Source: an uncultured Prevotellaceae bacterium (GTDB lineage Bacteria > Bacteroidota > Bacteroidia > Bacteroidales > Bacteroidaceae). Taken from it: a stretch of DNA of 37,409 nt. A program made the translations under genes and the position numbers. The stretch is from the NCBI GenBank assembly GCA_937893145.1, contig CALBJW010000199.1, forward strand, positions 1 to 37,409, given 5' to 3'. Position 1 is the first letter of the stretch. Every line of letters begins with the position of its first letter. Positions 17,196-26,674 of the stretch are shown piece by piece. The notes beneath the pieces are model-generated. The model ran no database searches and had not been told where the DNA came from. It saw nothing but the letters and a program-made list of their open reading frames with translations.

Positions 17196-18350
17196 ATGAA
17201 AAAGATTTTACTCACATTAACCACGCTTGTCACTCTCTTTTCTTGCGGACTCAGCACAGACAAAGGAGAGGTGACTGCCGACTCACTCTTTCAGCAGCAC
17301 GATTCCATCCTTGCTCATGCTGATGAGTATTCTGACACTATCGTCATCAAGTATGCACAAGGTCTCAAGGTGAAGTACGAAAGTGATGGCATTCATGTCA
17401 CTATCACCAACCCTGACCCTTCAGCAAAACATTCAAAGGCAGAAGAACTGGTCATCACAAAACCATCTAACAAATTCATCTGCACTACAGCCCTACAACT
17501 TGGCAACTTCGAAGTGCTTGGACTTGAAGACAAGATTGTAGGCATGAATTCACTTCGTAATCTCTTCTCTCCAAAGATGAAACAGCAGATGGAAAATGGA
17601 GAGACAATGCGAATTGGCAAGGAAGGCAACTTCGACCTCGAATCTGTCATCGTAACCAACCCTGACTATATCTTTGTCTCTGCAAGCAAACATGGTGGTT
17701 TTGAGGCTTTGAAGGAATGCGACATTCCTCTCATCTCACATCATGGTTACAAGGAAACACATCCACTTGGACAGGCAGAATGGATAAAACTCATTGGTCT
17801 GCTTACTGGTGAGACTCGCCGTGCAAATGCTGTATTTGCCGACATCGAAACAAAATACATGAAGCTGAAGGATGAGGTTGCTGCTCTTATTGCTCAGGAT
17901 GCAGACAACAAGACAAAGGGTTCACTCCCAACTGTTGCTTCTGGTCGCCAACTCCGTGATGGATGGTACATCGTTGGTGGCAATAGTTATATGGCACAGA
18001 TATTCAAGGATGCTGGTGCTGAGTACATCATGAAGGACAACGAGGATTCTGGTGGCACAACTCTCGACTTCGAAGCCGTTTATGCCAAGAGTGTCGGTGC
18101 AGACTTCTGGCAGATCGATGGTGCATTTGATGGCGACTTCACTCTTGCTGACCTTATGGCAGAGGATGCTCGTTATGCAGACTTGAATGCTTATAAAAAT
18201 GGTAAGGTCATCTTCTGCAATCTTACGAAGACACCTTACCGCGAACTATCTGCCGTACAGCCTCATCTCCTTCTTGCCGACTTCGTGAAGGCTTTCCATC
18301 CAGAGATTCTTCCAAAGTACGAACCTAAGTACTACAAACTCATCAAGTAG
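17196..18350 (+). CDS. btuF: BtuF/FecB-type substrate-binding lipoprotein of a corrinoid ABC importer
   Basis: A 384-residue lipoprotein (lipobox LFSC, Cys17) of the periplasmic binding protein family used by iron-siderophore and B12 importers. Two lobes are seen: one around LEVLGLEDKIVGM-like text and NPDYIFVSAS, the other from about 240 onward with SVGADFWQIDG. It would carry a corrinoid or other tetrapyrrole to BtuC. Cobalamin is inferred from its position between cbiK and the cbi operon that holds btuC. The ATG at 17196 overlaps the stop of a 12-codon upstream frame (ATGA). Its 3' end overlaps the convergent cbiA C-terminal gene by 19 bp. Confidence 0.85.
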   Translation: MKKILLTLTTLVTLFSCGLSTDKGEVTADSLFQQHDSILAHADEYSDTIVIKYAQGLKVKYESDGIHVTITNPDPSAKHSKAEELVITKPSNKFICTTALQLGNFEVLGLEDKIVGMNSLRNLFSPKMKQQMENGETMRIGKEGNFDLESVIVTNPDYIFVSASKHGGFEALKECDIPLISHHGYKETHPLGQAEWIKLIGLLTGETRRANAVFADIETKYMKLKDEVAALIAQDADNKTKGSLPTVASGRQLRDGWYIVGGNSYMAQIFKDAGAEYIMKDNEDSGGTTLDFEAVYAKSVGADFWQIDGAFDGDFTLADLMAEDARYADLNAYKNGKVIFCNLTKTPYRELSAVQPHLLLADFVKAFHPEILPKYEPKYYKLIK

Positions 18351-18901
18351 TCGGGATGTTCTGCCCAATACCAATGGGTATAGCCCGCAACAACATTCTT
18401 GTACTTGTAGATGGCAGTAGGCACTTTCATCCCCTTTGCCGAACATTGATTTTGAATCATGAGTACACCATCAGGCAATACACCTTCCTTGATGGATGAA
18501 TAATGAAACTCATGACCTCTATACAAATGCCCATCAACAAGCATCTGACGATAGCCAAGATGCAGATGGGCATTTTCCATTGTTGCATCCAAAGGCAGAA
18601 CACCACACATCTCCTTGTCATCAATGCTTCTTGTCAGGTACATGAATCCTCCACATTCTGCAAATACCCTGCCACCATTCTCAGCATATCTCCTGATGCT
18701 CTGTCGCATCGTCTCGTTTGCCGAAAGTTCATCAGCAAAGAGTTCAGGATAACCACCAGGCAGATAGAGGAAATCACATTGAGGCAAAGCCTCATCACGA
18801 AGTGGAGAGAAGAACGCCACCTCACCTAAAGTCTTCAACGCATCAATATTGGCACGATAAGTGAAGTTGAAGGCTTCGTCTTTTGCAACAAGTATTCTCA
18901 T
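18332..18901 (-). CDS. cbiA: Cobyrinate a,c-diamide synthase, glutaminase half (split CbiA)
   Basis: A 189-residue protein equal to the C-terminal class I-like glutamine amidotransferase domain of CbiA/CobB. It starts exactly where that domain starts (ILVAKDEAFNFTY), and shows LPGGYPELF, nucleophile Cys83 in AECGGFMYL, GHEFHYS, and a closing YTHWYWAEHP. It should release ammonia from glutamine for amidation of cobyrinate side chains a and c by its partner. Its ATG overlaps the stop of the ATPase half as ATGA, so the two are probably made together by coupled translation. All expected residues are present, so I treat it as functional. It is the last gene of the operon. Confidence 0.85.
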   Translation of the reverse strand: MRILVAKDEAFNFTYRANIDALKTLGEVAFFSPLRDEALPQCDFLYLPGGYPELFADELSANETMRQSIRRYAENGGRVFAECGGFMYLTRSIDDKEMCGVLPLDATMENAHLHLGYRQMLVDGHLYRGHEFHYSSIKEGVLPDGVLMIQNQCSAKGMKVPTAIYKYKNVVAGYTHWYWAEHPDYLMSL

Positions 18902-19557
18902 GACAATAACAATTCTATGTTTACATTCCGTTCCACCTCATCAGCAGCAAGATTGATGAGGTGTTCTGTTTCCTCTCTTGCCGTGATGGTCAGTCCAAGA
19001 TGACGACCTGGAATGTTTAGTTCTGCATTCTTCTTCATATATCCCAAACAAGGCACACCAGCATCCCGACAAGCTTCCTCAAGGAAATGGAAATGATTGT
19101 CTGATGCCACCATATTGAATACAACTCCCGCTATCTTGACATCAGGATTGAAGTGCTTGAATCCATAGATAAGTGGAGCCACACTATACGCTACCGACTT
19201 GGCATTCACCACAAGAATGACAGGAATGCCGAGCATCATGGCTATCTCAGCACTTGAACCCTTCGACTTGTCATATCCATCAAAGAGCCCCATCACTCCC
19301 TCTACCACTCTCACATCTTTATCCTTACCATATCTGTCAAACACATGCTTGATATGCTCAGCAGAAGACATGAAGGAGTCGAGATTTACAGATTCGTTTC
19401 CAGAAGCCATCTCGTGAAACATCGTGTCGATATAGTCTGGTCCACACTTAAACGGCTGCACATTCAGTCCTCTGCGTTTCAATGCACGCAGCAGTCCCAT
19501 CGTGAATGTTGTCTTGCCTGAATTAGATGTAGCGGCACCAATTAAGAAACCTTTCAT
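18898..19557 (-). CDS. cbiA: Cobyrinate a,c-diamide synthase, ATPase half (split CbiA)
   Basis: A 219-residue protein equal to the N-terminal dethiobiotin-synthetase-like ATPase domain of CbiA. The P-loop is near the start (GAATSNSGKTTFTMGLLRAL), followed by QPFKCGPDYIDTMFH and VVEGVMGLFDG. It ends at NIELLL, about where the linker to the amidotransferase domain should begin. It activates the corrin carboxylates with ATP. CbiA is normally one chain of about 450 residues; here the two halves total 408 and the linker is missing, which argues for a real split rather than a single frameshift. It lies 28 bp after btuC. Confidence 0.87.
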   Translation of the reverse strand: MKGFLIGAATSNSGKTTFTMGLLRALKRRGLNVQPFKCGPDYIDTMFHEMASGNESVNLDSFMSSAEHIKHVFDRYGKDKDVRVVEGVMGLFDGYDKSKGSSAEIAMMLGIPVILVVNAKSVAYSVAPLIYGFKHFNPDVKIAGVVFNMVASDNHFHFLEEACRDAGVPCLGYMKKNAELNIPGRHLGLTITAREETEHLINLAADEVERNVNIELLLS

Positions 19558-19585
19558 ATTTTGAATACCTACTTATTATCCAACC

Positions 19586-20599
19586 TTATTTTTTACCCAA
19601 AAGAACCCACAACACCACTGGTGCACCAATCAGGGCTGTCACGGAATTGATTGGCAAGGCACCCTCGAAACCTGGTAGTCGAGCAATGAGGTTGCAGACA
19701 AGTGCAAGACTTGCTCCGCAGAAAAGTGTTGCAGGCAACAGAATGCGATGGTCTGCCGTACTGAACAATCCTCGACAGATATGAGGAACGGCAAGTCCGA
19801 GAAACATGATTGGACCACAATACGCCGTGACAATCGCCACAAGAATACCTGCAGAAGAGATTATCAGCAATCGGGAACGCTGCAGATTGAGTCCGAGATT
19901 CCTTGCATATTGTTCTCCAAGAAGAAGCATGTTCAGAGGTTTTGCAAGCAACATTGACAAAGGCAACAGAACCGCCATCAATCCACAGAACACATAAACT
20001 TGCCCTCCAGTCACTCGTGCAAAAGAACCAAGTCCCCAAATGACATAAGCTCGTATATCCTCTTCTGTAGAGAAATACTTCAGCACACCAATGATGGCTG
20101 TAGCGATATAACCTATCATCACACCCACAATAAGGAGCGTGACATTGCTCTCCACCTTTTGTGCCAACCACATGATAAGTGCCATGACCGACAATGCTCC
20201 AATGATGGCAGCAAAGGTGAGAGCGGTATTTCCGAATAGTCCGAAACGGGAAATGATGCCTCCACCAAGTGTTCCGGAAAGCAATACCACGAAGGCTACA
20301 CCAAGACTTGCCGCACTACTGATGCCCAACACCGAAGGACCAGCAAGTGGATTATGAAACACGGTCTGCATCTCAAGACCAGCAACTGCAAGTCCAGAAC
20401 CACAAGCCAATGCCGTGAGAGTCTGAGGCAAACGAGTCTTCATAATGATGTTTGTCCACACCTCACTTGTGTTCTCATCCGTAAACAAAATAGAAAACAC
20501 CTCCCTCATAGGGATTGCTACCGACCCCATCATGAGGTTGAGCATAAAGAACAATGGAATGCTCATAACGAGTAGTGCCATCACACTTGGTCGTCGCAT
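19586..20599 (-). CDS. btuC: BtuC/FecCD-type ABC permease
   Basis: A 337-residue inner-membrane permease with about ten hydrophobic segments. Family sequences are LPQTLTALACGSGLAVAGLEMQTVFHNPLAGPSVLG near the N-terminus and GPIMFLGLAVPHICR before the last segments. It forms the channel of a B12/siderophore importer with an ATPase (BtuD) that is not in this window. The start overlaps cbiJ-cbiD by 19 bp. An alternative ATG at 20582 would give a TGATG stop/start junction and lose MRRPSV. Its place inside a cbi operon supports corrinoid or precursor transport. Confidence 0.9.
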   Translation of the reverse strand: MRRPSVMALLVMSIPLFFMLNLMMGSVAIPMREVFSILFTDENTSEVWTNIIMKTRLPQTLTALACGSGLAVAGLEMQTVFHNPLAGPSVLGISSAASLGVAFVVLLSGTLGGGIISRFGLFGNTALTFAAIIGALSVMALIMWLAQKVESNVTLLIVGVMIGYIATAIIGVLKYFSTEEDIRAYVIWGLGSFARVTGGQVYVFCGLMAVLLPLSMLLAKPLNMLLLGEQYARNLGLNLQRSRLLIISSAGILVAIVTAYCGPIMFLGLAVPHICRGLFSTADHRILLPATLFCGASLALVCNLIARLPGFEGALPINSVTALIGAPVVLWVLLGKK

Positions 20600-22338
20600 A
20601 TAATCTGTATGTTTAATCGTCCTTTGTAAATCTGTTCACAATGTTCTCGACATAGGTCCTTTATCTTGTCGAAGAATTCTGGTGGCATGAAGGTCCACAG
20701 TTCTCTGGCAAGGGTGATGCCATCTATCTGCGATGCATACTCAGGAGATAGAGACTTCAAGAACTCTTTGTTCATCTGTACCTTGTGGGAATGTGTGTCG
20801 AGATGTCCTTCTGCCAATTTCACTGCCTTCCCTATCATTATGCCGAGTGTCACTTCCGGTATGGCGAGTTCTTCTGCCGCCTTCAATGCCTCCCCAATGA
20901 AATTGCCGTAATGAATGCACCTCACATCCATCTTTGAGAGCAGATAATCTTCGCTCTTCTTTCCCGAGACAAAAGCAATATGACTGCAATGGATGGCGGC
21001 AGCCACCTCTACCTCTCGGCGAATGCTCTCGACGAATGCCTCGTTGGAGAGTGGCGACACAATGCCCGATGTGCCGATTATACTTATTCCGCCAACCACT
21101 CCTACCTTTGGATTGAATGTCTTCTTCGCAATCTCTTCACCATTCTCTACGGAGATGATGACATCCACTCCTGATGAGGTCAACCTTCTGCTCGACGATC
21201 GAAGGGGAGTCAATGCCTCAATCTCCTGACTTATCATCATTCGAGGGGTGGTGTTGATGGCTGGTCCACCTACTGGTATTCCAAGTCCAGGCAAGGTGAC
21301 TGTCCCTACTCCTTTGCCTTGCAGAAAACGAATCTCACCAGTATCGTTCCACCTCACCTCTGCCGTTATCTTGCATCCTCTTGTCACATCTGGGTCGTCG
21401 CTGAAATCCTTTACTACCGATGCCCTTCCTCTCGACTCTACTTGGACAGGAATGGTCATCACCTCTGCATCGGGAAGGGCAAACGACACCTCTTCCACAC
21501 TCTCCTCATAGAGCAGGGAGAGGAGTGCTGCTTTTGTGGCGGCTGTAGCACAGGCTCCGGTGGTGAAACCAGTCCTTAAAGGGAAGAAGTCGGGAACGAT
21601 ATGTTCTATAGCTCTTCGCAGCCCATGTCTGCCTGTCACTAAAGTGGCATCCTTCGATGGTTGAGGTGCCTCGACCACAAACACCTTGAGTCCAAGTTCG
21701 AGTGCTGCATCGACCTTTGCATCAAAACCGCCGCTCTCACCACTTTCCTTCGTGATGATGGCATCACAGCCTATGTGCTGAATCAAAGCCTTTTCGTCTG
21801 CCTTCGAGGGAAGCGAACAGTCATTATTATAGAATAGAAGATTGCTTGTCGGAAATTCATTCTGGAGCGCTATCTCTATGCTTTCTGGTCGCCGAAGAAT
21901 ACGGAAAACAGTCTTGTGATGCTGCCAGTAGCCTTTGAGTTTGCTGATGGTATTAGCACCCGAAAGGGCAAGGAGCAGGGCGATGTTTTCTCCGCTCATC
22001 TTGCCAACCGCCTCTTCATAATCTTTGCAATACTCCACTCCATCCTTATGTGGGGAAAAGGTGCGAAGCAAGCGAACAACGGGCATTCCTGTATCAGCAA
22101 TAGCACGGTGCAGATTCTCCGCAAAGGGATGGGCTGCATCAACGATACACTTCACACTGTGTTCACGGCAGAAGTCGTTCATCATTTCGGCAGTCATGGC
22201 ACCAGAGAGACGCACTCCATTGTGCATCTCCACCTCTTGTGTCTCACTCCTTGTAGAGTAGTAGAATGGTTTGCCTGCCTGTTCACAGACTTCCACCGCA
22301 AGACGGCCCTCCGTTGTTCCACCGAAAATCAGTATCAT
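20581..22338 (-). CDS. cbiJ/cbiD: Fused precorrin-6A reductase and cobalt-precorrin-5B C1-methyltransferase (CbiJ-CbiD)
   Basis: A 585-residue fusion. Residues 1 to about 245 are CbiJ/CobK (ILIFGGTTEGR at the start, VDAAHPFAENLHRAI, ITKESGESGGFDAKVDAA), which reduces cobalt-precorrin-6A with a nicotinamide cofactor. From about 255 the CbiD part begins with its signature LRTGFTTGACATAATKAAL, then TLPGLGIPVGGPAIN and IGTSGIVSPLSNEA. CbiD methylates C1 of cobalt-precorrin-5B using S-adenosylmethionine and is diagnostic of the cobalt-early route. The two steps follow one another. The start overlaps the stop of cbiG-cbiF as ATGA. Confidence 0.95.
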   Translation of the reverse strand: MILIFGGTTEGRLAVEVCEQAGKPFYYSTRSETQEVEMHNGVRLSGAMTAEMMNDFCREHSVKCIVDAAHPFAENLHRAIADTGMPVVRLLRTFSPHKDGVEYCKDYEEAVGKMSGENIALLLALSGANTISKLKGYWQHHKTVFRILRRPESIEIALQNEFPTSNLLFYNNDCSLPSKADEKALIQHIGCDAIITKESGESGGFDAKVDAALELGLKVFVVEAPQPSKDATLVTGRHGLRRAIEHIVPDFFPLRTGFTTGACATAATKAALLSLLYEESVEEVSFALPDAEVMTIPVQVESRGRASVVKDFSDDPDVTRGCKITAEVRWNDTGEIRFLQGKGVGTVTLPGLGIPVGGPAINTTPRMMISQEIEALTPLRSSSRRLTSSGVDVIISVENGEEIAKKTFNPKVGVVGGISIIGTSGIVSPLSNEAFVESIRREVEVAAAIHCSHIAFVSGKKSEDYLLSKMDVRCIHYGNFIGEALKAAEELAIPEVTLGIMIGKAVKLAEGHLDTHSHKVQMNKEFLKSLSPEYASQIDGITLARELWTFMPPEFFDKIKDLCREHCEQIYKGRLNIQIICDDQV

Positions 22339-24119
22339 TTCTTTCCTTTTCTGAACATGTGAGTGAAATGACCATCGTACAACTTACTCAGTCCCTCACG
22401 ATTGTCGATAGCATCACCCACCACAATCATGGTGGTGAGGGTGAGGCGGTGCTTCTTCATGATAGCAGCGAGGTCCCCCAATTTGCCACGATATATCTTC
22501 TGGTCTTTCCATGTCAGTTTGTAACATGCAGCCACAGGTGTCTCAGGAGGATAACCACCAGCAATGAGTTCGTCCTGCACCTGTTGTGCCAAATTGGCTG
22601 AGAGGAAGATGCACATAGTGCTTTGATGTGCCGCAAGCAGATGGAGTTTCTCCTTGTCTGGCATAGGAGTGCGACCTTCACCACGAGTGAGGATGATGGT
22701 CTGGCACTTCTCTGGTATAGTGAACTGGCTTCTCAGTTCGGCTGCAGCAGCAAGGAACGACGATATGCCTGGAGTGATATGGTAGTCCATGCCACTCTCA
22801 TCGAAGAATGCCATCTGCTCCTGTATAGCACCATAGATGCATGGGTCGCCAGTATGGAGTCGGACAACGAGTTTGCCCTTGTCGTAGAATTCCTTCATGA
22901 GTTCAAACTGTTCTTCAAGGTCCATGTTGGCAGACGAACGGACTGTGGCTCCTCGCTTTGAGCAGAAGGTGAGTTCACGAGGCACAAGACTGCCAGCATA
23001 GAGAATGAGGTCTGCCTGTTCGAGGAACTTACGACCACGAACACTCACCAGTTCTGGGTCGCCAGGTCCAGCACCGACAATCTCGATGTGTCCCTTGCGC
23101 TCTATCTCCTTGTCTTGGGCAAGGGCGTATGTATAGTGTGAAATCTTTGAGTCTTCTTCCGACACAAACTTGCCCTTCTGCTTCTCGATGACAAGCATTC
23201 CCTGTGTGTTTGGAGCCTTTGCCGATGCTTCTGCCACTCCGTAGCAGCCTGTCACCTCAAACACCTTATCGGAAGGATTAGGAATCTTTATCTTTGCAAG
23301 TTCTTCGGCTGAGTAAATCTTCACCTCTGCATGAGGAATGAGTTCGGCAAGGTGATGCAGAAGTGGTTCGTCCTTCTTCAGTTCGATAGTGCCGATGGTA
23401 GAGATGGACTCCGTAGCATAGCCAGCAAGGTTGAGTTCGCTGATGAGCTGTTCGGCTATGCCGACAGGAGCAAGTTTCTGACATCCCACTCCGAGATGCA
23501 GACAAGGAGGGAAATACTGAATGGTTGGAACATCCTGAGTAGGATATGCCTTTGGCGAAACGATGATGAGCAGGTCGTACTTCGTGTCGTTCCTTCGGCA
23601 ATAGAATCTGTAGTCGCTGAAACTGCGGAACACCTTGACATGAGCAGGACAAGTCTCCTCCATGTACTTTGTGCCTTCATCCTCACACTCGATGACGAGG
23701 GCTGTAGGTTGCTTGTTGACAAACGCAGCAATAGCCTTGTTCGTCTGCAACCTCTTCAGTTTCTTCATCATCCATCCGTAGTCCTTAGCCATAGTGTCGA
23801 GAGCCCAGAGTCCTGTGTTGTCGCTCTGAGTGGTGATGACAGCCTCACCTCCTGTTATCATGGCTATCTGTCGAGCCAAATCATTTGCTCCACCGACATG
23901 ACCACTCAGCACAGGGATGACATACTTACCAGTAGAATCGACACACACCACAGCAGGGTCGGTATATTTGTCGTCAATCATGTCCTTAATCTTACGGACA
24001 CAGATGCCCAATGCTCCGATGAACACCAATGCCTCACCAGCAGCATATTCTCCGAGTTCCTTCTCTATTGTCTCAGCAAGTCGCTTGCCCTTGTCGTTTA
24101 CATATTCATACTTTATCAT
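22335..24119 (-). CDS. cbiG/cbiF: Fused cobalt-precorrin-5A hydrolase and cobalt-precorrin-4 C11-methyltransferase (CbiG-CbiF)
   Basis: A 594-residue fusion. The first about 330 residues are CbiG, with FIGALGICVRKI, VIPVLSGHVGGANDLAR and the later LHLGVGCQ core; it opens the delta-lactone and removes the C20 fragment as acetaldehyde. From about 345 the CbiF/CobM methyltransferase starts with HIEIVGAGPGDPELVSVRG, then ILYAGSLVP, VVRLHTGDPCIYGA and ITPGISSFLAAAAEL; it methylates C11 with S-adenosylmethionine. These are consecutive steps of the anaerobic pathway. CbiG is specific to that pathway. ATGA overlaps join it to both neighbours. Confidence 0.95.
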   Translation of the reverse strand: MIKYEYVNDKGKRLAETIEKELGEYAAGEALVFIGALGICVRKIKDMIDDKYTDPAVVCVDSTGKYVIPVLSGHVGGANDLARQIAMITGGEAVITTQSDNTGLWALDTMAKDYGWMMKKLKRLQTNKAIAAFVNKQPTALVIECEDEGTKYMEETCPAHVKVFRSFSDYRFYCRRNDTKYDLLIIVSPKAYPTQDVPTIQYFPPCLHLGVGCQKLAPVGIAEQLISELNLAGYATESISTIGTIELKKDEPLLHHLAELIPHAEVKIYSAEELAKIKIPNPSDKVFEVTGCYGVAEASAKAPNTQGMLVIEKQKGKFVSEEDSKISHYTYALAQDKEIERKGHIEIVGAGPGDPELVSVRGRKFLEQADLILYAGSLVPRELTFCSKRGATVRSSANMDLEEQFELMKEFYDKGKLVVRLHTGDPCIYGAIQEQMAFFDESGMDYHITPGISSFLAAAAELRSQFTIPEKCQTIILTRGEGRTPMPDKEKLHLLAAHQSTMCIFLSANLAQQVQDELIAGGYPPETPVAACYKLTWKDQKIYRGKLGDLAAIMKKHRLTLTTMIVVGDAIDNREGLSKLYDGHFTHMFRKGKK

Positions 24120-25285
24120 ACGGCTTTCAATATATATATTGCATTATGTTCGTCAATCGTTATTCTTGTCTCGCTCTCTATCCTCATACCAACGGCGGCA
24201 ATGCCTTCAAGAAACATCTGTCTGCTCTCGTCCGACACGGAGTTGAACACAATGACTCCACCAGGATTGAGGACTGAATGTATCTTACTGAGCATCTCTC
24301 GCAGTCTGCCTCCATGTCCTCCGATGAAGACTGCATCTGGAGTACGATATGGTGTGATGTCGATTTGCATGAAGTCGCCTATCACAGTCTCGATGCCTGG
24401 AGTGCCAAAACGGCGGGAGTTGTCGAGCATCAGTTGCCTACCCTCTTCTCTTACCTCGAAGGCGGTAATGGAGAGATGAGGGAACTGCAGTTTTGCCTCT
24501 ATGCTCACCGAACCTGTACAGAAGCCCACATCCCAGAATGTGTGTCTGCTTCTGAGGTCGAGCATGGAGAGCGACAAGAGTCGTATCGGCATCTTCGTTA
24601 TCATCTTTGCCCTGCCATTGAGCAGGTGGAAGTCGCCTTCGGGAATTCCGAACGGACGAGGATGGTCCGCTGTCTTCTGCAGGATGATGCAGTTAGGAAC
24701 GGAATACTCCTTGCCTTCCTCGTATGGAGCAACACACTCTGTGTCTTCGTTGCCAAGATTCTCGCCAACTGTCATGGTGTAGTTGTCATAACCATACTCC
24801 ACCATTCGCTGCATGATGGCACTTGGTGTCTTGCGTCGGTCGGTCAGACAGCCTATCAGTCCTTCGCCCTGTATCAATGCCTCATCGAACTTGTTCCAAT
24901 CACGGCCAGTAAGCGAAACGATATGCATGTCGTGGTATGGGAGGTTCATTCTGTGTGCCAACATTTGAAGGGAATGGAACGAAGGGAACACCTTCATCTC
25001 TACATCGGGACATTCCCTCTGCACCGTATTGGCAAAGCCATAGAACAAGGGGTCGCCCGAAGCGAAGATGACCACTTCGTCGTGATGCCTGTACTCCTCA
25101 AACACATCACTCAACGGCACGGTGATGTCTATCCACACCGCATCAGCAGGCAATGTGTCTGCCACTATCTCGTGGTGTCGCTTTCCACCTGAGAACACAT
25201 GTCCCGAACGGATGATGTCCATCACCTTTGGTTCAAACCATTGTTCTCGGCTGTCCGATATTCCTATCACACTACACTTCCTCAT
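24116..25285 (-). CDS. cbiE/cbiT: Fused cobalt-precorrin-7 C5-methyltransferase and C15-methyltransferase/decarboxylase (CbiE-CbiT)
   Basis: A 389-residue CobL-type fusion. The N-terminal about 200 residues are CbiE, a tetrapyrrole methylase (FASGDPLFYGFANTV, FPSFHSLQMLAHRMNLP, IVSLTGR). The C-terminal part, from about 215, is CbiT, a Rossmann methyltransferase (MITKMPIRLLSLSML, FWDVGFCTGSVSIEA, FIGGHGGRLREML). Together they methylate C5 and C15 and decarboxylate the ring-C acetate side chain to give cobalt-precorrin-8. The length is normal for CobL. It begins 3 bp after the stop of cbiH-cbiC. Confidence 0.95.
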   Translation of the reverse strand: MRKCSVIGISDSREQWFEPKVMDIIRSGHVFSGGKRHHEIVADTLPADAVWIDITVPLSDVFEEYRHHDEVVIFASGDPLFYGFANTVQRECPDVEMKVFPSFHSLQMLAHRMNLPYHDMHIVSLTGRDWNKFDEALIQGEGLIGCLTDRRKTPSAIMQRMVEYGYDNYTMTVGENLGNEDTECVAPYEEGKEYSVPNCIILQKTADHPRPFGIPEGDFHLLNGRAKMITKMPIRLLSLSMLDLRSRHTFWDVGFCTGSVSIEAKLQFPHLSITAFEVREEGRQLMLDNSRRFGTPGIETVIGDFMQIDITPYRTPDAVFIGGHGGRLREMLSKIHSVLNPGGVIVFNSVSDESRQMFLEGIAAVGMRIESETRITIDEHNAIYILKAV

Positions 25286-25288
25286 ACC

Positions 25289-26674
25289 CTACACATCCCT
25301 TCCTGGTTTCAACTGTTCTGCATCGTCAAAGGTCAAGACACTATTCACGAGTGTGGCGGCAAGGTTGCTTCCTCCCTTCCTTCCCTCGATGATAATCTTC
25401 GGGATGTCCTTGAAGGGTTTGGCGGCATGCTTGCTCTCCTCCACATGTACAAATCCTACTGGCGCTCCGATGATGCCAGCAGGATGGCACTTCTTCTTGC
25501 GGATGAGTTCGCAGAGTTCGAGAAGTGCTGTTGGTGCATTGCCAAACACATACAGGGCATCGGGATGTTCCTCTGCTGCAAGTCGCATACCAGCCTGTGC
25601 TCGGGTGATGTTGAGCGATTGTGCCATCTCGGCACCACGAGGGTCATTGATGTAGCACACCACCTCGATGCCGAGTCGCTGCAAGGCACCCTTCCTGATG
25701 CCAGAAGCAGCCATTGTCACATCGGTCACGATGGTCTTGAGCACACCTCTCTTGACCTTGTCATATAGTATTGCCGTTGCTTCGTTGTCCATCCACACGA
25801 GTCGTTCCATGTCGAAGTCGGCTGTGGTGTGGATAGCATGTAGCATAGGCCATAATTTCCAAAGCGGAATGTCGGGATTCTTCAGTTCCTTGCGAATGGT
25901 CTGGAACGACTTTATCATGATGTTCTGTCCCACATTCTTGCCCTCCTCCTGCTGCTGGCGGAAGTAACCTCGAGGTGTGATGAACTTATCATTTGAGATA
26001 AAGCTCTGGCTATTGCCGATGATGACAACGGTAAACATATCCACTTCCTCAGGGTCGAAGTCTGCAAGCGTGGTGAGGTGTATCTCCTGGTCTGCCCTAC
26101 CCGCCTGTCGCACATATCCTACTGGCGTACTGAGTGAGCGTTCCTGCTTGAAGAGTTCCACAAGTCGGTGCAACTGCCAGTAGCGTCCGTTGCTCTTAGG
26201 ATTATATATGGCAGTCACGAAATCGCCTATTGCCGCTGCCTTGATGCGTCTTTCTATGACCTGCCAAGGTGTCATCAGGTCACTCATCGAGATGATGCAG
26301 AGGTCATGACCTATAGGAGCACCAAGCAGGGAGGCTGCCTTCTGGAAGGCACTAATGCCTGGCAACACCTCAATGTCCATCGTTGGGTCCATTTCCCATA
26401 TCAGTGGTGCCATGCCGTAGATGCCTGCATCGCCAGAGGAGATGACACACACGGTCTTGCCTTCGCGGGCAAACTGCAAGGCTTGCTCTGCTCGTTCGCG
26501 TTCCTTCTTCATGCCTGTATCTACACACAAGGTGTCGGGACTCAGGTATGCCTCTACGAACTGGAAATAGTATTTGTATCCCACCACCACATCGCTATTC
26601 TGTACTGCATGGAGCACAGCGGGGGTGATGTCTTCGGGTGAACCAGGACCTATGCCTGCTACATATATTTTCAT
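25289..26674 (-). CDS. cbiH/cbiC: Fused precorrin-3B C17-methyltransferase and precorrin-8X methylmutase (CbiH-CbiC)
   Basis: A 461-residue fusion. I chose the ATG at 26674 because MKIYVAGIGPGSPEDITPA is the usual CbiH beginning and it overlaps the receptor stop as TAATG. A longer frame from 26749 would run back into the receptor gene. CbiH (about 1-240: VISSGDAGIYGMA, VLPGISAFQKAASLLGAPIGHD, AIYNPKS) methylates C17 and contracts the ring. CbiC (from about 255: LHAIHTTADFD with the catalytic His, IVTDVTMAASGI, GNAPTALLEL, IGAPVGFVH) moves the methyl from C11 to C12 to give cobyrinate. The two steps are far apart in the pathway. Confidence 0.95.
   Translation of the reverse strand: MKIYVAGIGPGSPEDITPAVLHAVQNSDVVVGYKYYFQFVEAYLSPDTLCVDTGMKKERERAEQALQFAREGKTVCVISSGDAGIYGMAPLIWEMDPTMDIEVLPGISAFQKAASLLGAPIGHDLCIISMSDLMTPWQVIERRIKAAAIGDFVTAIYNPKSNGRYWQLHRLVELFKQERSLSTPVGYVRQAGRADQEIHLTTLADFDPEEVDMFTVVIIGNSQSFISNDKFITPRGYFRQQQEEGKNVGQNIMIKSFQTIRKELKNPDIPLWKLWPMLHAIHTTADFDMERLVWMDNEATAILYDKVKRGVLKTIVTDVTMAASGIRKGALQRLGIEVVCYINDPRGAEMAQSLNITRAQAGMRLAAEEHPDALYVFGNAPTALLELCELIRKKKCHPAGIIGAPVGFVHVEESKHAAKPFKDIPKIIIEGRKGGSNLAATLVNSVLTFDDAEQLKPGRDV

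Noticed and set aside
23331..24479. 382-residue plus-strand frame across the cbiG-cbiF and cbiE-cbiT junction
   Set aside because: Both minus-strand genes are unmistakable and overlap each other; the frame has no recognisable content.
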